64,000 bases of DNA from Immersiella caudata (lineage: Eukaryota; Ascomycota; Sordariomycetes; Sordariales; Lasiosphaeriaceae). The notes beneath the pieces were generated by a model. The model searched no databases. It had not been told where the DNA came from and saw only the letters and a program-made list of their open reading frames with translations. How positions within the stretch are numbered: the first letter of the stretch is position 1; every line of letters begins with the position of its first letter. Positions 12,742 to 23,732 of the stretch are shown in pieces. The position numbers and the translations under genes are program-made. The stretch spans positions 1,178,001 to 1,242,000 of the forward strand of contig JAULSU010000001.1 of the NCBI GenBank assembly GCA_030512335.1, in the 5' to 3' direction.

Positions 12742-13115
12742 TCGAGCTTTGACGCTGGAGGCTGTATTATTTCAGGGCGCGAATCAGCTGGAGTTTGGAG
12801 TCAGATGCGATACCATTTTCTTTCGATTTGCACGTTGAGCCTGACGAAGTCTCTGTATTATACCTAGTTCGACATAGGGGTTCTGTGTTTTGATGCGGCG
12901 GGGTAAGGGGATGGCTGTTATCCAATACCTATCAACAGAGATAGGAGAAGGAGATGCTGACGGCGCAGAAGGTTCAGACCACTCTCTGAGACCCGCAAAA
13001 TGCTCAGCGTAAGAAAACGAATAGCGGTGCTCAAAAATGAAAAGTTGCAATGTTTTGATTTCCTTCCCCGCCTCGAAGTTCTGTACTATCTGCGCTGACA
13101 GTGCAGGTTGTATCT
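12742..13115. other. Convergent 3' spacer between DRN1 and RPB12-like gene
   Basis: 374 nt shared by the 3' ends of two converging genes. No coding or structural feature is visible. An open minus-strand frame runs through it but is simply the read-through of the RPB12-like last intron and downstream DNA. Confidence 0.6.
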
Positions 13116-13427
13116 TCATACTGCCTGAAACTGCATCAACCTGGAGAGGTTCAGTCTTTATCCAATGACTCAATGGCACAGTGCGCATATATCTCACCCC
13201 TTAGCCCCCAGTTTGTGGAAGATCCGACCGCCACAGAAATGGCACCGCAATAAGTCCGTTGTTGTTAGTGTGAGATTCTTGCCACAGGGTTCACAGCGGT
13301 AAGTTGCTTCTGGCTCTAGTTCTTCTGGTGGAGCTACGGCAGTATCGGCGCCATTTGAAGCCTCGGCGGCTTTGGTAACAGGGGTCTCATATGACTCCTT
13401 CTTTGGCGTGCTCTCCGAGTTGGACAT
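13116..13427 (-). CDS. RPB12: Divergent RPB12-like zinc-ribbon (RNA polymerase I/II/III common subunit ABC10-alpha family)
   Basis: The model is complement(join(13116..13140, 13198..13427)), 84 residues. A disordered N-terminus of 43 residues leads to a zinc ribbon, YRCEPCGKN then LLRCHFCGGRIFHK. The Cys pairs are C-x2-C, 13 residues, C-x2-C, exactly the RPB12 spacing. The last exon was found by splicing a 57 nt intron (GTGAGAT donor, CTCTCCAG acceptor). It makes the C-terminus RIFHKLGAKGLMQFQAV, which aligns without a gap to the canonical RVLYKERTKRMVQFEAR. The fold and length fit RPB12, but the almost invariant basic residues and final Arg are replaced. It may be the sole, unusually diverged subunit, a paralogue or a decaying copy. 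The start MSNSESTPKK is chosen because upstream in-frame sequence looks noncoding. It is divergent from UTP20. Confidence 0.7.
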
Positions 13428-13857
13428 TTTGGGTTGTACAGGGCGGCAACGGTTGAAATCACGACTGAAGCAAGGAGTGGCGATGGGAGGAAAATCATTT
13501 TTGGACGGCTTTACCGGCTGGGGAGGAATAACTATTAAGCTACTTGTAATGGGATTTTCTTTGTTCAGAAACAGCCTCCGCTCCTTTGTTGATGGAAGTC
13601 GAGGCCAGGAAAAGGGGGAGGGATATGCAGTTATGCAGGCGAGCTGCTGCTCACCAGCCATGCACCAACCGAGGCATTGAGCTCCGCTGCCCCTCTCTTA
13701 TCGCGCTTATCGTGCTCACCGCCTCACACTCGGGCCAAAAAATTTCCAGAGGAGCCCGAGGTTCGAGTTGCTGCGCGGCAGATCGTAGGTGAAGCTTTTT
13801 GCTTGCCTATTCTCCTCCCCCCTCAAACACCACCACCGACAACGTCACGCAGCCACG
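13428..13857. promoter_or_regulatory. Divergent promoter region, RPB12-like gene / UTP20
   Basis: 430 nt separate the two ATG codons of oppositely transcribed genes. The part next to UTP20 is C/A-rich (CTCCCCCCTCAAACACCACC), typical of fungal leaders. I see no clear TATA box. Shared regulation is inference from layout only. Confidence 0.4.
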
Positions 13858-16800
13858 ATGCCGGCCACCTCGTCAGGCCGAATCGCTAAGGCCCAGCGTG
13901 GCCCCTCCAAAAAGACACCCCACCAAAAGAATCACAGGTGGGAGTCCTTCAGCACCAAAATCTCCAAGCTGCACTCTCTCGATCCCCTGCGCAAAGTCCG
14001 CCGTCACGACCTCGAAGCCGAAGACCTCGCCGCCACCACCTCCTACCTGCGCAACGGCCTGGAACGATGGGCCGAGCTCAACATCTCCAAGGTCTACCTG
14101 ACCTTTCGCCGCGACGTCACACCCCTGACCGACTCCCTCGCGCAAATTCTCTACCATGAGGAACGCATCATGGGCCTCCTAGCCTCGTACATTGAGCGCC
14201 ACGACAAGGAGGCCCTCGAGCCGCTGCTGGATCTCCTCACTGCGTTCGCACACGACCTCGGCGTGCGCTTCGAGAAGCATTACCCCCGCGCTCTGAGCCT
14301 CATCGTCAACCTCGCCAGCAAAGTCAGCGATGTGGAGGCAATCGAGTGGACATTTGCGTCCTTGGCCTTCCTCTTCAAGTACCTTAGCCGTCTAGTCGTG
14401 CCGGATCTACGACCAACATACGATGTCGTTGCGCCGCTGATGGGAAAGGCGAAGAACCCAGGGCATATTGCAAGATTTGCGGCGGAGGCAATGAGCTTCT
14501 TGATCAAGAAGGCGGCGGCGCCGGGGCACAATAATAAATCACTGCCGGTGATTTTGGAGCATGCGAGGAAAGATTTGGAGAGCATCAAGGGTGGGAAACA
14601 GTTTGGCTTGTATAGTCAAGGTATCATGGTTATGTTTGCGGAGGCGATTAAGGGGGCGGGGAATTCGCTGCATTCAACGGGACCGGAGATATTTGTGGCG
14701 TTGATGAGGGAAGTTCCTCAGGAAGAGACGACATTAAAGGAAGAGACGGTGTGGACGGATGTGTGCTGTGGGGTGTTGACGAGCATTATCCATCATTCTA
14801 CGCCGGAGACGTTCACAACTGTGGAGGCCAAGATTGTGGAGGAGGTTGAGGCTGCGCCGGAGAGGTCGGTGATGAATATACAGATCCTTGGGACTATGGC
14901 GGGAGTCAGGAGGGGAGGCCGCATTCAGGAGTGGTCACCGCTGGTGAGGGCCTTGGGGCAGTCTCTAGCGGACCTGTCGACTCGCAAGGAAGTGATTGAG
15001 AAGGCAGCGCAGAGCCAGGTTTGGCAACGGATTATTGTCAATTCGGCGATCGTCTGGGCACAGGCGCCGATGGATGCGCTGATTCCTTCGATAAATGCGT
15101 TTAACGGGAAGATGACGAAGGAGCCGCTGATGAAGTGGTATATCCCGTTTTGCTCGTACCTTTCGGAGTTGAACTCCGAGAGGTTTAGGAGTCTCTTCCA
15201 GAAGGATTTCCAAAGGTTTGTTTTCTGTCTTCAAGCTGGTTGGGTTCTTCGTGCTAACTGTGTAGTAGATTTATTGTCGCGCACTGGTCTGAGCCGGCGA
15301 ACGAGGACATGCTCTGCGTGTTGATTCCGCGTATGGTTGAGACTGGCGCTTTACCAGGCACAGGCGAGAAGGACGCCTGCCCGCTTCCGCAGTCATGGCA
15401 AGACCAGATTGTGAGCAAATTCGTGCGACTAGAAGATACCCCCTTTCCGGAGAGCGGAGGCTTTGGCAAGGACCCTGAGACATGGAGGGACAAGTGTTTG
15501 CCAAGGTACTCGGCAAGGCTAAGAGTCTTGGAGATGACCGTTGTCCATCCATCAACAAATGCCAGGATAGCCGAGGTTTTGCTCAAGAAACTCAAGCTTG
15601 CGCTGCGGCCTTCCTCGTCGCTTCCTACAGACGAGGCAAATTTCATCGTCAGCGATGGCTTTCGTGCGTATCTCAGGATGTGCGCGGTCCCGGGGTCGGT
15701 TGACGCGAGCCTGGCACCCCTTTTGCGAGCAGCAGCGCCTAGGTTCTGCCGTTCTCCTGCATTTCTGGACGCTTTGTTGACCTACGAGCGGGAGATGGGT
15801 GGCAAAGTTTACGGGACGCCAGAGATTGGTACGGGAAGTGAGAGTCCTCAGGAGGTGGAGGACCCCTTGGTCAAGTGTCTCATCAGCAACCTTTCAGCTC
15901 CATCCCACGAGTTACGGATCGCTTCCCTGAGAATATTGGAGGTTCTCGAGGCAACGCCTGATCAACAATCGGCGCTGGCAATAATGATTCAGATCGAGGA
16001 GCTTGCTCTGAATCTGCAGAATGTGCGCAGCATTGGTGTGCATCTTCGCAAGCTGGGTCAGGCGTTTACTCATCTGGATGAGAAATCTTGGCTCGTACAA
16101 GCAATTCCTGCCTTCTTGTTTGGCATGACGACAGTGCCGCTGTCGCCTGTTTGGGATGATGCTGTGGAAGCGATGAAGAAAGTTGCGGAGAGCAAACATG
16201 GCGAGGAGGCCATCGCGAATCTGGCGTTCGAATGGTTGGAAGTCCCATCGCCAAAATACACCGGGGACTACAGACCGCCAGGCGACGAACACAGGGGGCG
16301 CCTGACTGACTTTGAGTGTCTCAACCTTATGAAACTTCAGAAGAGTGCAGAGGCCACTGGGCATGTTGTCGAAGAGCCTGTGGAAGACATGCGCCAAGTT
16401 TTTGACGAGGGCCAAAAGATTGTCAACCCTATCACTGATAGGGCACGCGGCAAAGCCTTGAAGGCGCTTAGTACTCTGCCTGGCCTGGCTGAAAAGCGGT
16501 CGAGGCTGTTCGTCCCGTATCTCCTTTCCTTCACGGAGGAGGCAGATGTCCCAGTGGAGGATGACGATGAAGATATGGAGGAAGAGACCTTCTCAGATGA
16601 AGGACCAGAGTCCGGCTGGTCAATTCCTGACAGGAAAGCTCTCGTCGGCATTTTTGCGCGGTTCAACAACCCGAGAGTCTTGTACCAGACTGAAAAAGTC
16701 TACTCTGCGCTTCTCAAGTTGTTGGGTAATGGCGACATTGAGATCCAGAAGCATGCTCTCAAAGCCATTCTGGCGTGGAAGAGCGATGCTATCAAGCCGT

Positions 16801-19800
16801 ACCAGGAGCATTTGGAGTACCTGCTTGATGAAGCCCGGTTCAAGAACGAACTTACTGTACTTTTCCAAGGAGACAACAAGATCCAGCCGGATCATCGTGC
16901 TGAGCTCATGCCAGTTCTGCTCAGGCTGCTCTATGGCAGGGCGATTTCCAAGAAGGGTGCCAGTAACCGCCATGGTGTCCATGCTACAAGACTGGCAGTG
17001 ATTCGACAGCTGGATGTGGAAGATATGGGCGGGTTCCTCGACATCGCCCTTGGCAAACTACGGAATATCCGGGTCGTTGACGAGAACGGCATCAAGGATA
17101 GTGTCTTTGCGAAGGAGATCCTGCCCCCTCGGAAGCAGGTCGGTCTGGTAAACATGCTTGAGTCCATCATCAATGAGCTTGGAACTGCTGTTCTTTCGTT
17201 CATGGATTCCGTTGTCAACACGGTCCTGTACTGCCTAATAGGGGCGTGTCGCAAGATTGGAACTGGCGATGAGGACTCAGAGGAGGCGGAACCTGTGGAG
17301 CACGCCTCGCTGTACAGGGTTATCCGGACAACTTCTTTAAAGTGTCTGTGCAAGCTGTTCCAGAATGCGCAGACTTTCGACTGGACGACATACCAGGAGG
17401 TGATGGTCAAGGAGATTGTCAGCCCCAGAATTGACAAGCTGCCCGCGGAGACTACTCAGGGTGTGTCTGCGGTCTGGAAACTTCTTGCTACGTGGTCGGT
17501 ACTACCCAAACCGGCTCTTTTCTTGTCATTTGACGAGCGGATTGTTCCAAAGGTTGTCGAATGTCTTGGAATTGAGAAGGGCAAGGATGAGGTCAAGATC
17601 TTTGCGCTGAAGATTCTCAAAAACCTCGTTCATCTAGCGCAAGCTCCTGCGGAGGAGTCGGAGTTCAATGAGCTGATCAAGGCTGATCTCTTGGATTCGA
17701 ACATTGATGTTATTCTCAGAAAGATCGGTGGGCTTCTTCGTGATCAGCATGATATCGGAAGAGACCTCCTGGCCACTGCGGTGGACACGGTGGTTGATCT
17801 TTCTCCGCTCGTGGAGAAATCGACAAACGTCCAGGATATGGTGGAAATTTCTACTTTCCTGCTCAACCAGCCGTCTCGAAAGGTTAGTCCGAAGATCAAG
17901 GGCTCGATCCTGATCATCCTGAAGAAGTTTATTGTCCTCGACAACCTCCAGGCCAACGAGAAGCTGAAGAAGGAAGTTTACAGCACGGTCTCTTCGCTGT
18001 TTGGCTACTTCAAGGACAAGCAAAACAGGGAGACGCTGGCCGAGGTGTTGCTGGTGTATGCTGCCCAGGAGCCGTGGGCCCAGGAGGTGGCCGAGCTTTG
18101 TCGCGACCTTAACTCTTTCTCTCAGAGAAGGCTCGATGAGGCGGACTACACAACTCGGCTGGAAGCGTTCAACTCGATCTCACGAGATCGGGAGACGCCG
18201 TTTACTCTTCAACAATGGATGCCGCTTATTCACAATATGCTCTTTTACATCCAACAGGATGAAGAGTTCGGCGTCCTATCGACCAACTCGGCGGACGGTC
18301 TTTGCAAATTCGTCGGTGCGGCCAAGTCGGCTTGGGGAAGTGCCGATCAGGATGCGTATGTCGAAGTTTTGTCGGGTGTCATTCTGCCTGCAATCTATGC
18401 AAGCGCAAGGGAAGAGTCCGAGACGATTCGCCGCGAGATTGTCCGCGTCTTCGGCTTCTTGGTTGCGCATTTGCCCAACTGGGCCGTGGTTTCTGGCCTG
18501 AAGCCACTCGTTCCGGAATCTGAAGACTCTGATAAAGCCTTCTTCTTCCATATCATGAGCCCTGCTATCTCGCGGCAGATCCAGGCGCTGCGTGTGTTGG
18601 AGAGTGTGGCCGCGCACCATGAGCTGGGAAGCAGGCACATCAGCCAGTTCTTCATCCCGCTTCTGGAGCACTTCATCTTTGGCAAGCTGGAGGGTGGCGA
18701 TGACCATGGCTTGAGCGCGCAGGCTACAACCACCATTTCAGCTCTGACGGGATCGTTGGAGTGGCAACAATACCGTGCTATTCTCCGGCGGTTTGTTTCG
18801 TATGTTGAGTCGAAGCCTGACTGGCAGAAGCGGGTGATTCGCCTTTTGGAGAAAGAAGTTGACGCGCTTCGTGCGGCTATCTCCCTGAAAGATGCTATGG
18901 AAGTTGACGATGCGGACAAGAAGGTCTGTCAACTTTCCAAATCATTACCGGAAGGGGAGAAGCTGCATGGCGAGATCCTCACTGGGTTTTTGCCTGCCCT
19001 TCTGAAATACATCCACGACAAGGACGAGACCACGGTCAGCGCTAGAAGTCCGGTGGGAGTCATCATCGCCAAGCTGCTTGTACTTCTTCCTGATCAACTT
19101 CTGGGCGAGAAGCTTCCTGCGGTCCTGACGGATATCTGCCATATTCTCAGGAGTAAGACAGTGGAGTCTCGTGACATGGCGCGAGACACGCTAGCGAAGA
19201 TGGCTGGGATTCTCGGGCCGCAGAGGTTTGAGTTCATCATCAAGGAGTTGCGCGGAGCGCTCGTGAGAGGACATCAACTTCACGTGCTTTCGTACACTCT
19301 TCACTCGCTGCTCTTGGTCGTCATCCCTGCGTTTCCTCAGGGTGACTTGGACTACTGCCTCTCTTCTATCATGACAATCATCATGGACGATGTGTTTGGT
19401 GTTGTTGGGCAAGAAAAGGATGCAGAGGAGTACGTCAGCAAGATGAAGGAGGTCAAGAGCAGTAAGAGTCAAGACTCTATGGAGTTGATTGCCAAGAATG
19501 CATCTGTCAAGAGTCTTGGTCAACTTACTACGCCCTTGCAGGCTTTTCTCATGGAGAAACTCGACATACGGACGGCGAGGAAGGTTGACGAGCTGCTTCT
19601 TCGTATCACCAAGGGTCTCGTAGAAAATCCTGATGCAGGAACCAGGGATATCCTGGTGTTCTGCTACGAGGTGGTCCAGGAGGTCTACAAGGCCCAAAAA
19701 CCACAGGAAGCGCAGAAGATTGACCCCCGGCTCAGGAGATATCTTGTTCTGAAGGGCGCCAAAAAGAGCGACGGAGGAGTCACCAGCAAGCACACGCACA

Positions 19801-21707
19801 AGCTCGTTCGATTTGCGATTGAGATCCTTCGTGCTGTTCTCAAGAAGCATGAGAACTTGCGTGTTGCCACCAACATCGCCGGGTTCCTGCCAATGATTGG
19901 CGATGCCGTTCTATCTGCTGAAGAAGAGGTCAAGATTGCGGCTTTCAAGCTTCTTACCGTCATTTCGAAGGTTCCCTTCCCGAATGGCGAATCTGCCGGC
20001 CTGTACAAGGTTGCCATGAAGGAGGCACTAAAGGTCATTTCTCTCTCGACAACTGCCGCCTCTGACCTCGCGCAGGCAGCGCTGAAGCTCGTTTCCACCA
20101 TCCTTCGGGATAGACGGGAGATCCCTCTGAAGGATGCAGCGCTCGATATGCTCCTCGGGAAACTCAAGGATGACTTGACTGAACCACAGTACCGACACGT
20201 TACATTCAACTTCCTGCGGTCGGTGCTTGACCGAAAACTTGAGACTGCCTCCGTCTACGATACACTGGACCATGTTGGCACGGTGATGATCAACAACGAT
20301 GACAAAGACACCCGTGATCTTGCGCGTGGAGCGTTCTTCCAGTTCCTGCGCGACTATCCTCAGAAGCGAAGCCGTTGGGAGAAGCAGCTACGGTTCGTCG
20401 TTCTTAATCTTAAGTACGATCGCGAGGGCGGACGACTGTCAGTGATGGAGGTCATTCATCTCCTGCTCAAAAAGTCGGCGGATGACTTCGTCCAAGAGGT
20501 CTCTGCGACCTGCTTCCTCCCGTTGGTTCTAATTCTGGCCAATGATGATAGCGAAAAATGTCGCCTTGCGGCTGCGGAACTGGTCAAGGAGATCTTCCGC
20601 GCCGCGGATAAGGAGCGGATCAACAACTTCCTGGCGCTGCTGCGTTCGTGGATCGACAAGGATGGCAACTCCGCGGTGTTGAACCTCGCGCTTCACGGCT
20701 TCGGGCTCTACTTTGACGGGAGGGAGCCTAGCTCGAAAGACAAGAAGGATCTCAACCTCGTTGTAAACAAGGTCATCGGTGTTCTGGATGAAAAGGCGAG
20801 CGCAGAAGCTGAGTGGGAGCTTGTCAATACCGCGCTTCTCACTACACAGACGCTGATACAGAAGCACCCACAGAAGGTTCTGTCTCTAGAAGCCGAGAAG
20901 CTCTGGTTCGGGGTCCAAGACTGTCTCAACAACCCACATCCGACGGTCAAACTTACAGCCATTAAGCTTCTGGGTATGTACCTTGCCGATTTCGCCAAGA
21001 GTGCCGCGACACAAAAGGCGCCGCTCGCGGGGTCCTATGGGCTCAAACTGAGCGAGGATGAAACTGGTGGTTTGCTCGAGGGCACTCTCGGCCTTTTAAA
21101 CGCTCAGGAGGTCAGCGAGGAACTCGCACAAGAAGCTGTGCAGGTACTGCTATTCCTTGGTAGCAATCTTGGTTCAGAAGAAGACGAAGCCGACGAGGGA
21201 GAGGAGACACAGCAGAGCTACTTCTTCGGGGAACTCGCAGCCATTATCCGACGCGAGAGGCAACCCAATGTGCAGTCTCTCATCCCCAAGCTCGCAGCAA
21301 TGCAAGTCCTCGAGGTCTTCTGCAACAAGACACCCGTCGAGACGCTCTCTGTTTCAGTAGAGACCATCTTGCGACCTCTTCGCAATCTGACAGATCCTTC
21401 CATCGCTGCACCATTCTCCCTCAACGAAGCCTTCAAGACTAGATACGAAGCCCTCAAGACGCAGGCGCAGTCCGTCATGGAGATACTGCAAAGGAGGTTG
21501 GGGAATGCAGAGTATACCAAGGCGTTGCTGGCGGTCGGCAAGGCCGTGAGGGAGAGGAGACAGCAGAGGTCGGGCAAGAGGAAGCGCGACCCTATCAAGG
21601 CGCCTGAGAAGCATGGTGAAGTGAAGAGGAAGAAGTTGGAGAAGAAGAAGGAGAGGAGGAAGGAGAAGGGGAGAGAGCAGAGGGACGCCAGGTTGGGATA
21701 TCAATAG
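13858..21707 (+). CDS. UTP20: U3 snoRNP-associated protein Utp20
   Basis: Giant HEAT-repeat scaffold of the small-subunit processome, needed for cleavage of 35S pre-rRNA to 18S in the nucleolus. The model is join(13858..15215, 15269..21707), 2598 residues, close to yeast (about 2490) and human (about 2785). The start MPATSSGRIAKAQRG opens a basic N-terminus, followed by the diagnostic HRWESFSTKISKLHSLDPLR and DLEAEDLAATTSYLRNGLERW. The middle is continuous alpha-solenoid with an acidic insert near EDDDEDMEEETFSDEG. The C-terminus is a Lys/Arg-rich coiled tail (RSGKRKRDPIKAP, KRKKLEKKKERRKEKG), a typical nucleolar signal. The only intron (15216-15268, 53 nt, phase 2) has a GTTTGT donor. Its GCTAAC branch site sits only about a dozen bases before a tandem TAGTAG acceptor. 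Joining gives FQRFIVAHWSEPANEDMLC. Confidence 0.95.
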
Positions 21708-22139
21708 GAGTGAGAGGCTGGGGGATGCATGTGATAGTATACCCAGACGGGAAAGGTAGAAAATGGATTTACTTGCAAAGTTGTACAAATTTGTGTGTGT
21801 CTACGGTATTGTACAGTGATTATGCTGTCTATATGGATAAGGCCTATGCTTGTCTTGAGTGGTGTAAATGATTCAGTTTTCAACGCCAATGGACTGCAAG
21901 AGCTGCGAGTCCTCCCACTCCTTCTAAACCAACATTTTTGCCGTCGTATAGATTATACACGCGCTTCATCATATCGTAACACGGTGATGGGCCCTCGACG
22001 TCGGCCAGCGGTCGAGAATGGTGATGTTCCGTAGTCGATGTCAGCCGACCGAAGCGTCCGAACGAGCCCACAACCTCAACCCAACCATTCCCTCCGATGT
22101 ACCGCGATGATCCCATCCCGTCTCTAACAGAACCAACTC
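21708..22139. other. Convergent 3' spacer between UTP20 and ZIM17
   Basis: 432 nt between two converging stop codons. No gene or repeat is visible. Confidence 0.6.
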
Positions 22140-22820
22140 TTACTTCTCCCCCTCTTTCTCCCCCGGCTTCACCGTCTTAAAAGTCGATCCCGGCACCACC
22201 CCACTATCATCCTTCCCCTTCTCCCATCTTCTTACCTCCCCCTCATTCACCCCCCTCACCGTAACATTCCCATCATCCCAGAACTCAATATCCCCCTCCG
22301 CACTGACAGTCCCCTTCTTGATGCTCTGTCCCCGCTCGGCAAGGATATCTTCAATATTGATTTTCTTATCGCCAAAGATCTTGAGGTTGTCGGCGATGAT
22401 GTGCCGGTTGCGGCATTCGGGACAGGTGACGAGGACGGTGCCGTGGTGGTAGCCTTGTTTGGAGATGGTGTGGCGGGAGCGGGTCGAGCAGGGGGTGCAG
22501 GTGAAGATTAGCTCGTAGGAGGGGGGCGGGGAGCGTGGCTGTTCCGGGGATTCGGGGGTTGTTGATGTTGAGGGGAGGGATTTGGATTGTTGTCGTTGGT
22601 CAGAGGAGGGGGTGGTTTTTTGGGTTGTGGATGATCGGGGGATGGTGTGTTGGAGGCGGAGGGCGGTTGAGGGGTGGAGGGAGGAGGGTTTGGTGAGGGT
22701 CGGGAGCCGTTGGCGCGTCGCGGGGAGGTGGAAGAGGCGCGTTGAAATGGTGCGCGTTGTCGACGGGGAGAGGCGGGCAACGCAGCAGAGGGATGCTGGG
22801 ACCGCGCGGAGGGACGCCAT
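22140..22820 (-). CDS. ZIM17: Mitochondrial DNL-type zinc finger chaperone Zim17/Hep1
   Basis: Matrix protein that keeps mitochondrial Hsp70 (Ssc1) soluble and active in import and folding. 226 residues, no intron, start ATG 22820. The first 60 residues are rich in Arg/Ser/Ala/Leu without acidic residues, a likely presequence. A Ser/Pro/Gln linker follows. The DNL zinc finger spans about residues 101-165: YELIFTCTPCSTRSRHTISK with Cys108 and Cys111, then VTCPECRNRHIIADNLKIFG with Cys133 and Cys136, then INIEDILAERGQ. The RSRH-x2-SK-x-GYHHG and NRHIIADNL stretches are family hallmarks. A charged C-terminal extension of about 55 residues ends in Lys/Glu. It converges on UTP20 and diverges from CUL3. 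Confidence 0.93.
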   Translation of the reverse strand: MASLRAVPASLCCVARLSPSTTRTISTRLFHLPATRQRLPTLTKPSSLHPSTALRLQHTIPRSSTTQKTTPSSDQRQQSKSLPSTSTTPESPEQPRSPPPSYELIFTCTPCSTRSRHTISKQGYHHGTVLVTCPECRNRHIIADNLKIFGDKKINIEDILAERGQSIKKGTVSAEGDIEFWDDGNVTVRGVNEGEVRRWEKGKDDSGVVPGSTFKTVKPGEKEGEK

Positions 22821-23732
22821 GGCTTTGGTTATTGTGGGAGCTGGGCGGTCGGGGGAGGAAAGGCGTTGTGAGGTGGTGACGGCTGCGGGCGCAAAGTTGC
22901 TCGGTTGATGGACGCATTGAGTTGCGACACAGCTGTCGGTGATGTCAAAAATTCCTTATCGATAAGAGCCCAGTGACCGCTACAGAAAATGATCGTCCCT
23001 GGAGGGTGGAACGCAGACTTTACGCGAAGGCTGGGATTGAAGGATACATGCTGGTGATACTACCTACATAGCATTGACACTTGCTTCCGTTCTAACGCTC
23101 CGTACCGCGTGTTATATCGCTCCCAGAAGCAGGAGACGCAAGTATACCTATGTTGACGAAAATATTTACTGTAGTCGCACTGTCACGCTAAATCGCGGTC
23201 GGACTCCACAACTGCAGCAGCAAATTAACGTTTAATCCGGTATGGAGGGGCAACCTGCTGAGCTGCAGGCGGCGAGACCCAGAGCTCGAACAGCTCGTTC
23301 GCGTTCAGGCACTCACGAACATCATGATGTTGGTTGAGGTTGAAGTGTTTTGCCCAACCTGCTAAACTACTACCCGCCAGATTCTGGGTTCTCAACTATC
23401 AGAACTTTCTTGTTCTATCAGCAAACGTTCCATAACAAAGCACCTTGACGGCCCGCCCAACTGCCCCTCCGTTTGCCGCTTGCTGGCAATCAGGTGCTCC
23501 CGTCCACACTCCAATAGTCTTTTCAGCGCCCCAGCGTCCCGGCCTATCGTCGCCGCCCTCAACGCTGCACAAGGGACATCTCGAAAGTTAGCCAACCAGC
23601 GGGCCGATCCTACTGGTCTTGAGCCGCGCGACGACGAAGTCTCTCGAGGGGTGCCAGCTGACCACCCTGCTCTCCCCTCCGCCGCGGAGCTACACCTGCT
23701 AGCTGAAGCACCGCTAGTGCCCAATCGCAAAT
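22821..23732. promoter_or_regulatory. Divergent intergenic region ZIM17 / CUL3
   Basis: 912 nt between two divergent starts, presumably holding both promoters and leaders. An open plus-strand frame (about 23480-23890) passes through it. That frame is not coding, because the CUL3 first exon uses another frame. No convincing motif seen. Confidence 0.4.
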
